From positions 2,385,358 through 2,449,357 of the forward strand of contig NW_019091367.1 in assembly GCF_001949145.1 (NCBI RefSeq): a stretch of 64,000 bases of DNA. The letters run 5' to 3'. Position numbers and translations under genes: made by a program. Below the pieces are notes generated by a model. The model did not search any database. It was not told the DNA's origin and was given only the letters and a program-made list of their open reading frames with translations. This DNA comes from Acanthaster planci. Its lineage: Eukaryota > Echinodermata > Asteroidea > Valvatida > Acanthasteridae. Below are positions 36,030 through 47,771 of this stretch, piece by piece (the first letter of the stretch is position 1; each line of letters opens with the position of its first letter).

Positions 36030-38959
36030 AGCTGCAGTTTGTTCGCTTGTTTACCAAGTACCTACCTACTTTATTCATTTGACTCAGATCCAGTGCTGGC
36101 ATATTTCCAATACACAAACATGAGGAGATGTAATAAGACTTCTCAAGGCAGTCTTGCGCAAAATTTGCGAAATCGTTTATTAGCTGCTGCTATTAGTTAT
36201 AGCCACATCATGAGCACACTTTGCACGTGACACACGTTTTGCAACCCGGGTTTCCAATACAGTTGCCAATCAAGGATTTTCCACCGGGGAGGGGGTGATC
36301 CGGGATTTTCCAAAGGGGGGGGGGTGGGCGTGAACTAAGGCAGTAATGGTAAAATCCCCACGAGCCGAGCAGGTAGCGCGCAGCCCTTACGGCGTACGAG
36401 TAGGATCCGGGGCTCGCTTCAGGGATTCTGGGGCTTTGCGGTCCAATTTCAGGCAGTATAACCCCTCTTTTTTATTTATTCATATGTTTGTTTTTTGGTG
36501 AAATAGGGGAGAGTGCACCCCCATGCCCCTTTCGCTGGATCAGCAGCCCCCGCAATAACTCTCAAAATGGCATGCTTAGAAGCGACGGCAAGTTTAGAAG
36601 AACGTAACACAAAGTGAACACAGAAACGTGAGATGGAGGCCTTGTAGACCGTATCGAAGCAATAAAGCTACTGGCCTTGTAAAGTCCAAGTCTAGCCCCA
36701 GATGGTAACCGAGCAATATGGATCACGTGGAAACCTCTATAGAGTCTCATATAAATATCGTACGACGTGCACGTGGTTTATCCATCAAAGTAAGATTATA
36801 CCTACAGCTAACGTGGAAATTAATTTCATATGCAACAGACCTATACTGTAAATATAGTCTTCACGTCTGATCGCTGCCCAGCATATCTATGCGTCTTTTT
36901 TGATCTAGATGAAAATGTTGCATCAGTGTCACAGCTAGAAGTAACTAAAAGACACGCAAAATACTTCGCTGATTTAGAAGAAAGAACCATTAACATGGGT
37001 CCACATGGAATTAATATGCGTATTATTGATACAGTTTATTATAGAGCTTGGCAGGAGAGAGTCTGAGTGTTGGCTATTGTTTCGACAAGCCTGCAGCAAC
37101 TGAGGCTATATTCCATTATAAGCAGCTTGAATAGCATGGGCTGCATCAGGAGTATTGATTGGTTTTCCCGCGCATTTATTTTTTTGGGGTAAATTCCTAG
37201 ATGAGTTACTTCAAATTCCTGTCGAAAGTTCATGAGATTTCGTCGCTCATTTTATACGACATTCAAACACTCTCAGTAAGTCTTACATTTACCATACTTT
37301 TTCTTGAGAGAATTATTTTTTTGTCCGCGATTGCCGAACGCACGCAATTAATATCAGCATTAACTTTCATTGAAAGCTGATTTGTCATGATTGTCTGCTA
37401 CATTCGTTTTCTTTATGTTTTTGCTTGTTCAATTTTACTTTAAACATACCTTTTTTTATTTCTGCTTTAAATTATAACGTATGTTTACACTCTGAATATT
37501 CTCCATCATAACAGGCAAATTATATTTTTCCGCATATTTCCGTTTAGTTCGACAAGTTTAAAGGAACCAGGAAATTGAAATATTTTATAAATTTTACTAA
37601 AAACCCTTGAAATTGCATCTTTGGGTTTCAATTAACCTTAATTTAAATTTTTGTTTTGCAATTTTAACCCATATTTTGATGCTTGTATGCTAATCCATAT
37701 TTGCATATTCATGAGCAGAACTATGATGTCATTCAAGGCACTGAACCTCAACGTTGCACTGGTTTGTGCACAGAAAATGTTTAGATTTTTTTTTACCACT
37801 GCCGTGATTCTAAGAAAAATTCATTTCCTGGATCCTTTAAGTGCCACAACTACTGAAGAAATAAGGTCTATAATAAGAAAATGAAATATATACTTGTCAC
37901 TTCGAGCAAGATATCAGTAGGCCTGTACTCAAGGAAAAGAAAACGTAGTCATATTTTCACATCTTTCAAAAAAATCTGATTCAGTTCATCTTTTTGTCCT
38001 TTGGATGGGTACCGGTATATCAACTTTCACTGTCTTGTCTTACAATCCACTGTGCATAATACGTCAGTGCATAGTAACTGCACATCAGCTGATGAACTTG
38101 CTCGAAACATTCTTGAAATCGATTGTACAAAGACGATTTCAGTCCTTACGTTATGCCGATGATTATTAGTTGAGACGAATTCTATTGAAGTCTGACGACA
38201 TCGAATGGACAAAAGGTGAAAAAGTTCAACCACTGATCACACAAGTGGTGATCGTTGATGAAATTTATTGTACATTTTGCTCGTGCCTGTCTTCCGGAGA
38301 CGAAATTGAAGTCAACCCTTATACAAGTTTGCCTTAACTCGTGTTAAAAATAATGTGGGAAACCGTATTCTTCAGTCACTGAAATACAATTATTATGGAT
38401 AAAACATCCAAATCAAGATGAAAACCAACATGCATGCAAAGCATTTAACAAGGTTCAAAAGATCGAGGTAAAAAATGGATAGGGATATAACAAGCCAACG
38501 GACAAGGAGACAATGGAGGAAGAATAGCAAAGAAAATTTCTGCAATTTCATACAGCGCTTGAATTACTATACAGGTTCCGCTCATCATATTGTTTTAAGT
38601 AAGTCTGGCATGAAACCTTGCATGATATTGTATTTGAAAAGTAAGTTGTCTAACATGCATGGAAAGGCATTTGTCATAATATTAAAGGCAGTTTCACAAT
38701 GCAATAGTGGTCACAAACGATGTGTTTATTTTTTTACGTCGGATCATTATATTTGAGTCGGTTGCAAATTCGCAAAAGTTGAACGCATTTTCAAGCAAAC
38801 GCGCTGCATGCACACGTTGCGTGGCGCCAAATTCACTCCACTTTCTTTGGAGTGGGAACCAGTCATAGCACTGACGTTCACATGTTCAATATAACAACGT
38901 CTTCACTTGAAATATGCTGCAGGAGCAAGGATGCGCAAGATGACGAGTCTTGGTGCCGC

Positions 38960-39865
38960 TCAGAGCAATACCACCGACGCTATGATGACGCCTATGAAGA
39001 CGAAAATCAGGCACTGTCTGGGTTCACGGGCACTCGAGACAGGGCAGGGGTCATCCAAGTTATCCACGGTACAAATCAGGTTGTTAAACGTGCAGTTGGA
39101 GTTGTAATCCTCAAAGCCACCGGTGGCACTGTAGCGGCACATGTACACATCTTGTGAACTTCTGTCCGTCACCACGGTTACATCGGTGAAATTGTACACA
39201 TATCCAAGAGATGAGGGATATAGGGCAGTCTTTGACCTTTTCACGACTGGCAGTCTGTCATCACCTCTCCACAAGGTCAGCGAGCCGTGGGAGTTCCCAT
39301 CGACATCAGTGACAGTGCAATAGTAAGACAGGTCGTCGCCTTTCTGGGCTTTCGAATCGATGGGGATAGAGATGGAACACGTCGGTAACGGCGGGCTCCA
39401 TTCCACTATCATTTCCGCTACAGTGCTCCGTGTGAATTCTCCAGAAGAAGCAGTGTGGACACCAAACAGGCATCGGAACGGTGCCGGCGTGCCACTGTCA
39501 TATCGGCTGACGTGACTGATGGCGATGCTGTACTCTGTCTCGTTCTGACTATTTGTGGCGAGGGTCGCGTTGGAGAAGCGGTTCAAAGCGTCAAAGAAAA
39601 GGATTCGCTCGCGATCAGCGATCACCTCCCAGTCACTACGGCCATACCTTTTCCACTGCATCTGAACCGTGTCAAAGGGACGGATGTCTGTCTCCTTAGC
39701 ACAACAAGCGAAGACGGCCGTGTCGCCCTCCACGAATCCGTTCAGTGCTCGCGTTCCATCTTCACGAAGCCACGATCCCGTCAGCGATATTTGAAATGAT
39801 TCGTCGGCACAAGCGACAAGACCCACTCCCCGAAGTATCAGAAGGAGGAACAGAAATCGAGCCAT
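38960..39865 (-). CDS. IgA: intronless two-Ig-domain surface protein, 301 residues
   Basis: I do not recognise a named family. The start at 39865 is chosen because it opens a signal peptide (MARFLFLLLILRGVGLVACA, cleavage likely after residue 20) shared in position by IgB and IgC; the ORF extends upstream without conservation. Domain 1 has C54, W71 and C132 with RYDSGTPAPFRC before the last Cys. Domain 2 has C183, W199 and C243 in DVYMC. Extra cysteines are C55, C163, C258, C265, C274 and C285. N-glycosylation sequons are at N99, N108, N225 and N257. Residues 285-301 are hydrophobic and end the protein with no basic tail, which suits a GPI signal; a tail-less membrane anchor is the alternative. 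It is read from a single exon. On its minus strand a TATA-like CATATAAGG lies about 90 bp upstream (39954-39962). Function is unknown. Confidence 0.85.
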   Translation of the reverse strand: MARFLFLLLILRGVGLVACADESFQISLTGSWLREDGTRALNGFVEGDTAVFACCAKETDIRPFDTVQMQWKRYGRSDWEVIADRERILFFDALNRFSNATLATNSQNETEYSIAISHVSRYDSGTPAPFRCLFGVHTASSGEFTRSTVAEMIVEWSPPLPTCSISIPIDSKAQKGDDLSYYCTVTDVDGNSHGSLTLWRGDDRLPVVKRSKTALYPSSLGYVYNFTDVTVVTDRSSQDVYMCRYSATGGFEDYNSNCTFNNLICTVDNLDDPCPVSSAREPRQCLIFVFIGVIIASVVLL

Positions 39866-39952
39866 TACTAATCTTCGAGTGGAATGGCTCCCGAGTGCAA
39901 TCACAAGTTGCATCGCAGCCCTTAATCCTGCAACGAGCAGTTTCTCGATACA

Positions 39953-39977
39953 CTCCTTATATGCAGGCACGGCCTCC
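39953..39977 (-). promoter_or_regulatory. Candidate IgA promoter (TATA-like and GGCACGCC-type block)
   Basis: On the minus strand GGAGGCCGTGCCTGC (39977-39963) is followed by ATATAAGG. The first part is shared with IgB (48802-48788), IgC (57370-57362) and an orphan copy at 61103-61092. The TATA-like word is only in IgA. Confidence 0.4.
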
Positions 39978-39989
39978 AGGCTAGAGTTC

Positions 39990-42369
39990 TCTCCTGTTCC
40001 ACGTTTGCAATTCATAAGCGAACAGATCATAAGCCCGCGTGCCTTGACTGCGGCTAGAAATTATGCACTTGTCCATGGTACTGCGGCCAACGTCAGTGAA
40101 TCGTGTTTGAAGGCGCAGCCAAGTGATTTGTTCTGTGTTCTGCGCAACAGCTGAACTTTGACATGACGCTAGGTCGGGTGTGAGATTCATTCCAGTCGTT
40201 GCTGGTGTTTGGCTGGTTTGGTCGTGTAATCGCGGTGGTTTCGGGACTATTATGGAACAACTCCAATAATTTTTTTAAAACTGCGTCCAATAAAAATAAT
40301 CACTGTTATGTGGTGGTAACCGCTAATTGTTGAACGTCAAGCCACAATACACGGCCAGCTTGTACTGGCATTATCTCCATTTAGTTTTACGACCACTCTA
40401 ACGACATTGTTACGTCATTTTTAGCAGGGAAACTGGGTATAAATAAGTTATGAAATGGTTTATACGTATTGTTTGGAAAGAAAAATACTTGTGTTTAGTT
40501 TAATCAAAACTTGATGAAGATGGCGGTGTTTGACTTGTGCTCGAAAAGAGGCACAATCTTCAATCAGTACTTCAATCATTGTTTTTAACTTGCTTGTAAC
40601 TCCTGACCTCTTTTAAACCTGTATATGGCCATATAGGCAGAGGGGAATTTTGTTGAACTCTCTTTCATGCAGGTATAAATAACAGCACAAAGTTCAAGTC
40701 CGACCGCCATTTTGATACATATTTTTAATGCGAGTTACTGAGTTATTGGCCATGTACTTCGAGGAAATATGCTGCTTGTGACGGTTTGTGGCAAAATCAA
40801 AACCTGTACCGAGTTGACATCCATGAGATTGATCGTTTGATTGTTTTTAGTTTGTTTGATTTTAGTTGCAAATGTTTCATCATTTTAGTGCTTGCCTTTT
40901 TGGAGCAGACTTCTGCGGTCAGCGGACCGATCAAACATTTGAAAAAAAAGTGGCGCTCGCCTTGTATTTATGAAAAGGTGACACAAAAGATCCGACCTAT
41001 GCAAGCAGGCCCTTTTCTAACATTATTAAATCAACAGTTTAGGGCAAACTTCAATGTAATTAGGGGAAATGGGTTTCTGATAAGTTTCACTCATGTCGAA
41101 AATTGAGGCGATTAAGATTGCAAATTAAAATATGAAACTAATAAATATATCGTATTCGAGTCCTCCTTTGACTTACTGTGATATAAGTGTCTCAGTCACG
41201 GTCATCACATATTAAAATAATCGGACTCGCAATGCCTTTGTACCAAATGAAGCCGCCCGCAGCCATATTACCGTGCTTAGCCAAGCTGATGCCTGGCCTG
41301 GTTGCCATGATATCTATTGATGCCACGAACGAATTACAGTGGTGAGCGAGCTCCTGTATTATACCTTTGTATTTGATACGGTAAGATGGCCTCCCAGTGG
41401 CTTCAACCTCTTCGTGTTGATTAAGGGTAGCCTCGATAGACTGTATTCACGATGTACAAATGATTGACTTGTTTTCATTTGTAAGAAAAACTGATTAGTT
41501 TTTCAGTCATAACTACGGCTCATGTTTTCAGTAGTTCTCGTAGGCTTACATGAATAGCAGTTTATGTCGATTCTTTGCGTGATTTTGATGGGGCTCAGGG
41601 AGTTTAGTTCGGGGGGGGGAATACATGTTATCGTCGTCTGTATAGCCATTTAATATGTATAGGCCTACCGTTGTTTAAACCGGTATGCTGGATTTTCAAT
41701 TTTAGGAGGTTTCCAATCTTCAGACGTAATAAAAAATCTAAAATAAATAGACAAAAATCAGCCGGGTCATTTTTACGTCTTTTAAGGAAAATCAATTTTT
41801 GTGATTTTGGATATGTTCTAAAAAGGTAGGCCTACTTGCATCATTGACCAGTCAACTGAGTTTGTGAATGGAACTTCTGAAACTGCATAGTTACTCTCGT
41901 GATCTGTTTCTTTCATCGAGCGACGGTCATAAAGGCCTAGTTTGTGTAGCAATTTTAACTTCATGCGGATTACGGCACTTAGTGTCCCTTCCTTGAAGAT
42001 GCATGACGGTTATCAATATGGGTGTTTCACACTAGTGCGCCTCCGAGAGTTTGCGACGCGTTGGTCAATCACAACGCGCGAAATCATTATGCTCATTATA
42101 GTTGTTAAGTTTTGAATATGTGTGTAACAGTATCCATTTGTAAGCCTTTCCCCAACTGCTTGTACAAAGTGTAATTATATAAACTGCGAATTCCAGAGTT
42201 CCAAGTTTTCCTCTTGGAAAAACTATTCCTACGTGGGTATTGAAGTGACATAGACACGAGGTTTGGGCATCCGATGGAGCCGATTAAGTGGGGACCGATC
42301 ATGCAACCTGGTGGAACCGGCCGACGTCATCCTCCGGCCAGTCACAGACATCCGAGATCCTTCGTCGGT
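39990..42369. other. Spacer between duplication copies
   Basis: About 2.4 kb with no supported gene. Near 42023-42090 there is a degenerate relative of the 13096 element (TTTCACACTAGTGCGCCTCC, GACGCGTTGGTCAATCAC). The rest is unremarkable AT-rich sequence. Confidence 0.5.
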
Positions 42370-44082
42370 TATCATGTGGTTTATTGAGAGGAGAACCCTG
42401 GCCGAAAACCTCGAAAAATTTTCAAAAAAGGCGCACAAAACTTGACCATCCAAAAGACACTTACATGCTGCTTGTTGAGGGTTTCAAGAGCAATCGTTGC
42501 GAGGTTTATGTTCTGTGGAACATGAATTGTCTGAAATTTTTGTGATGCAAGGTTACATTGATGCAGTAAATAAGGACAATAAACGTGACTTTGCAAACTT
42601 TCCTGCATTTCCCACAAATATCAGAGGAGTTTTGTCCGGAATAAAAAAATGGCTACCTATGGAGAGTAGTTTTCCTCAGTCTATGCCTAGTGTGTGTTTT
42701 TTTAAACATCTATTTACGAGTTTTTACTTAGAGCTCTGATATACCAAGAAAAAAATGTTGAAGCTAATTTTGAGAAAAGATAAACCTGTGTTCTTCAAGG
42801 AAAGACTCGAACATTTCTCTAAAATCTCATCGTCTAATTAATAAGATGCACCTGCCCTCATGTTTATACATTCAGCCTCCCGTCATCAATAAACATCCCA
42901 GACGTACATGTACATGTAACAGTATTCAGGGGAAACCGTCTCCATGAATCATCTATCTGAAGGGACAATAATGTCTTTGCAAAACCAATGGAAATTTTCA
43001 ACTATCTCCATAAAGAATCCCACCCACTTCATACTGTTTATTTTAAAATCAAGCCTTACGAGTGGGGACATAAATTGGTATCACGATCTTTTTGATTTAA
43101 TTGTTTTTATGATGACAATCCACGATGATCCAGTGAGGCAAAAATCGCATTTGTAATCCAACGTATCAAAATGAGGTATAAGTCGCAAGACCTGTACCTT
43201 TGATGTCTATATATAAATAGTTTAAATGGCCTTTGAATGAATATTGCCAGTGTGCAAATCAACAGCATGTTCCAACAACGTTACGACCAATTTCACAACG
43301 ATGACAATTAAAGGTGAAGCATTGAAGTTAACTACATTTTTCTTCATGTGCAAACCAGAACGGTCGAAGTACTCAAAATCGCTTCAGAGTTGTCGAGTAA
43401 CTATTGTGGCCATTTTGAAAGACCTTATGTTTTGCAGACGCGGATCGTCTTCTATTAGACATTAAGTTAGATTTTAAATCTTCATTGTGAAAAGGCATTG
43501 TCTATAAGGAATTGTGTTGCAAGTGACCTTTTCAGTTTTCTAAAGATAACTTGCTCTCTATCATCGCTGTGTAAAAAAGATCAGGGGCCAAATTTTGCTC
43601 AAACGTCACGAGGTCGAGGTTGTGCACACAGGCGCCATGATGAATTTTTCAGGAACGCTGTATTATATAGGCACTCCAGCATTACATTTCGTAACTCGTC
43701 GGCTATGGGTAGCTGAGAAAATAATTGTGAATGAAGACACCCTAGCACATTTATACAATGAGTGCTCGCCATGGCTCCAGGCCAAACGCCAGATCGACAC
43801 CACTGACGTACCGAAAACTGCGAGTTTGCAAATGTATTACTGCGACGGACTTTTTATTTTATGGGGCTGGAGTTACACTTGAAATCAGGTCGCCACTGAC
43901 GGTCGTGATCGTCCACTTGCGCCACCGACAAAAACACTTTCCCCGTCCTTAAACGTTGCGCAATACCGGCAATTCACAATACTGCGTCTCCAAGACTTTG
44001 CAACGCGTTAACCAATCACAAGCCGCGAAAATCTGTCGACCCATTCCAAACGCGCATAGAGTACCGAATTGAATACCGGTAC

Positions 44083-44215
44083 GTCACATGCGCAATCAGT
44101 GTGTAAAAGGCATTAGCGCGAGAACCAGCGCGTGAACCAACACGTGCGCGTACCCCATTCCTTTGCACTGCACTTTCTGGTTCACCGTGACGTCACACTT
44201 CGGTACTCTTTTCGA
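44083..44215. mobile_element. Single arm of the 47086 foldback family
   Basis: ATTAGCGCGAGAACCAGCGC, then GTGAACCAACACG, then TTTGCACTGCACTTTCTGGT, all in the order seen in the left arm at 47090-47215. No mirrored partner follows, so this is a half element or a solo unit. Confidence 0.7.
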
Positions 44216-47085
44216 CGTGTGCGACATACTATTATTCGCATGAGACCGAAGTTGCACGGTACGTTCTCACGCGATTACACCGAACGCTACACGTAACACG
44301 GTACGCGTGGGTGGATTAAACCAGACTTGATTTGAAGTCTTTACGACTGGGCAGAGAAATAACAAAAAGACTCCAAACAAAACATGAAAAAACTATTCGG
44401 TCAGAGAGAAATGAAACAGAAAACGCCAAAAACGCAAATTAAACAAAAGAAAACTGTCAACATGTAACCATCCAAACACAACAAGCGTAAATACGCCAAC
44501 TCATCAAAACTTGAAATAGAGTTGTCCTTTGTCAGAGTCTGTCATTACCGCAATATAATGAACTAAGTCAAATCACAGCCGGGGCAAGTTCGTTTACTCT
44601 CTTGAGTAAATTCCAAGTATAGGATCGTGATCGTATCAGAGTGAATGAGAAACAAACAAGCCAAAAATAAAATCAAAACAAAACCACAAAATAAGGGTTA
44701 CAGCTTTAAACAAAAGTAATATTGCATCGCAAATAATTACATATAAACGGGCCTATAGTTTAGAGGTATTAATCATGTGACAAATTGAATGTTCCAGCAC
44801 AATTACTACTTTGTTAAATCAGTTTATTTAAACTTCATTATCCCCAACTTGCGGGAAATATCAGTGGCCTTTTACATTTGAGCAAGGAAATGAAAAACGT
44901 TAACATTAAAATTCATGATTAAATTAAATTGCATTGATTTATTGCATTAAGACTTTTAACATTTATTGAATAAAATAGAATGTGCAGCATACAAACATGC
45001 CGTATGCATAAACGTGTCAATTATAGGTGTTACAGATTTGCGTTTAATTTGCGTTTAGAAGTTAAAGGCTTGGGTTTAACAGTGTAATGGAAATAATGCA
45101 CAGCAAAAGGACTCAAAACGTCTTGCCATCTGCGAATGGTTTGTCTGTTTTCTTTTTTTTTAATTGCACATAATGAAATCCTTTGCTGCATGTTCTCTGT
45201 ATAATAATAACCTTTCGAATTGCATATTAAACATTCCTGCAGCCGCAGAGACAAATGCGTTGGTGGCATGTACCGCTTCGTTCTTATCCTTCGTTGTAGG
45301 ACCAGTTATATCTAACAGAAACATTAAGTTAGCATCAGAGAATTATAAATGCTGTCAACCACTAATTGACCAGTGCTGAATATTTTGTTTGCTGTTTGTT
45401 TACCTACCCATTTATCCAATTGAAACCAATCTAGTGCTGGCATAGTTCCAAGTTCAAAAGTGAGAGGGTATGTAATAATATTTGGCGATATGCTTTATCA
45501 GCTGCTGACATCGGTTATTGTCATCCGAGCACAAGTTTGCACGTGACACACCTTTGCACGGATTTCTCAATACATGTAATTCTCATAATGACATGCTTAG
45601 AAAGGACGAAGTTAAGGTTACTTTAATAACTGATTCAAGTGTCAAACTTTAGTCTTTACATCATTAACACAAATTTATACGACATTAAAACTTATACGAC
45701 CCTCCAAAACGTGAGACGGAGGCCTTGCAGACCGTGTCGGAGTGATAGACCTTAGCAAACACTAGCGCTGTAAAATTCTGAGTCTAGCCCCAGACTGTGA
45801 CCGAGCGATTTGGATCACGTGGAAACCTGTAGAGTCTCCTGGTTTATCCATCAAAGTCATACCATACATGCAGCTTGCGTGGTATACATGTACATGAATG
45901 CGACAGACCTATACTGTACATGTAAATATACATGTAGTCTTCATATCTGATTACTGACCAGCATATTAATGCGTCTGTTTTTTGGTCTAGATGATAATGT
46001 TGCATTAGTGTCACAGCCAGTAATCAAACGACGCGCAAAACACTTTGCTGATTTCGAACAAACCAATAATATAGCAAAGGTTAACATGGAAGGTTGTGAC
46101 CTTGACAAACACGAACATTATTATTTCATCATTGCTATTTGTGCAGAGCTTTGGCAGCGGATAGTCCGAGTGCTGTGAGTTGTTTCAACAAGCCCGCAAA
46201 GGCTGCGGCTACTCATCAATAGGCTCTGTAAGTAACTTGAAGAGGCATGCATGCACGTAGCATATATACACACTGCATTAGGAGTATACCGACTAATGAA
46301 ACGCCGTTGACAAGATTTTCCCACACATTTTAACAAAGACAACTTCAGTCTTTGCGTTTTGCCGATGATTATTAGTTGAGGCGAATTCTATCGAAATCTG
46401 AAGACACAGAATGGACATAAGGTGAAAAAGATTAAGGTGAAACCATTGATCACTCGGAGTGATCCGGTTGACAAAATTTATTTCAACATTATTTTTCACA
46501 CGTGTGCCAGTCTTCCCGAGACGAATTTGAAGTTAACCCTTATATGAATTGAATTAACTCGTTTTGACATATGGGGAAACGTATTCCTCAGTCACTGGTA
46601 TACAATAATTACGGTCAAAACATCCAATACAAGATTAAACCTAACATGCATGCCAAACTGTTAACAAGGGTGAAAAGAGCGAAGTGAAAAAAAACTTACA
46701 AGTGCAGCGACAAGATAATGCAACGGACAAGAAGTTATCGAGGGAATTATGGGTAGAAAAAATGGCTTTCTTAAATCCCTTGCAGCGCTAGAATTAGTGC
46801 ACGTTTTGCATATGCACGTCATATTTTGTTACTAAGTCTGACATGACGAGTTATTTGACAAGTTTGTCTAACAATAAGATGCATGGCAATTTGTTTGTCA
46901 CAACATTAAAGGCCGATTCATCATACTTGGCGCAAAAGTGATCATGATTTTGACGTCAGATCATTACATTCGGGATGCGAATTTGCAAAAGTGGACGCAT
47001 TTGAAGTCAAGCAAACGTGCTGGGAACGCATCATGGCGCCAAAAGTTGCTTCACATTCGGCTCAAGTATACAGTACCGAAATGAA

Positions 47086-47343
47086 TACGTCACGCGCACA
47101 ATCAGTGTTAAAAAGGCATTAGCGCGAGAACCAGCGCGTGAACCAACACGCACGCGTACTCTATTCGTTTGCACTGCTTGCACTGCACTTTCTGGTTCAC
47201 AGTCACACTTCGGCGACAAAGTGCGACGTCACTGTGGACCAGAAAGTGCAGTGCAAACGAATGGAGTACGCGCGCGTGTTGGTTCACGCACTGGTTCTCG
47301 CGCTAATGCCTTTTAAACACTAATTGTGCGCGTGACGTATTCT
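47086..47343. mobile_element. 258-bp foldback element downstream of IgB
   Basis: The ends GAATACGTCACGCGCACAAT (left) and the mirrored ATTGTGCGCGTGACGTATTC (right) open arms of about 125 bp that pair almost throughout. The arms include GCATTAGCGCGAGAACCAG and TTTGCACTGCACTTTCTGG. The centre is near 47220. No ORF is supported. Confidence 0.85.
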
Positions 47344-47436
47344 CTTTATTATAGTCTATTAACCTTTAATCAAGGCGCGCGTGGCTACCTGGACACACGA
47401 CGCACGCACAAGCGCGAGCGGCTTCTCATGATAGGA

Positions 47437-47716
47437 ACCGGCCACTAAAGTGAAATATGTAAGGGCTGCGTAGCACCCGTGATCAGAAAATCGACGAGAA
47501 TATAATATCAAATCAGTGCTCTGAAATATGTGATTGCCGAGCTTTCGGTAACTGAGTACCTTCTTCAGGGTAAGCAGATTCAGTTCTCAGAACTGGTTCA
47601 GATTCAGAACTGAATCTGCTTGCCCTGAAGAAGGTACTCAGTTACCGAAAGCTCGACAATCACATATTTCAGAGCACTGATTTGATATGATATTCTCGTC
47701 GACATACCGGCCACTA
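47437..47716. mobile_element. Long-hairpin insertion with 11-bp direct repeats, 3' of IgB
   Basis: The direct repeats ACCGGCCACTA at 47437-47447 and 47706-47716 bracket a 258-bp insertion. Inside, 47491-47590 pairs with 47605-47702 almost perfectly (for example GCTCTGAAATATGTGATTG against its mirror). The hairpin ends about 70 bp beyond the IgB stop, so it would lie in the IgB 3' UTR if the transcript reaches it. Confidence 0.8.
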
Positions 47717-47771
47717 CGGTGCTGATAAGTGTTTCGAGGATGCACGAGAGTACAAAAAGTCACTGTACCGC

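Larger units (their letters stand above)
33640..39940. repeat. Segmental duplication, copy 1 (contains IgA)
   Basis: This is collinear with 42370-48760. Anchors in order: AACTTGACCATCCAAAAGA (33705 and 42440), GGTTTCAAGAGCAATCG (33744 and 42481), CATCGTCTAATTAATAAGATG (34077 and 42829), CAGTATTCAGGGGAAACCGTC, GCTGCATGTTCTCTGTAT (35602 and 45185), GATGATTATTAGTTGAG (38158 and 46364), then the Ig ORFs. Divergence between anchors is substantial and each copy has private insertions. Confidence 0.88.

Noticed and set aside
36350-36440. tRNA-like stretch GAGCCGAGCAGGTAGCGCGC ... GGATCCGGGGCTCGC
   Set aside because: The B box lacks the GTTCGA core and no cloverleaf closes, so neither a tRNA nor a SINE is supported.
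36830-37066. ORF with partner at 45969-46178 in the other duplication copy
   Set aside because: The two peptides share short words but suffer frameshifting indels, as expected of duplicated non-coding DNA.
39866-40030. Upstream extension of the IgA frame (MICSLMNCKRGTGENSS...)
   Set aside because: It is not conserved in IgB or IgC, and the signal peptide begins at 39865, as in its paralogues.
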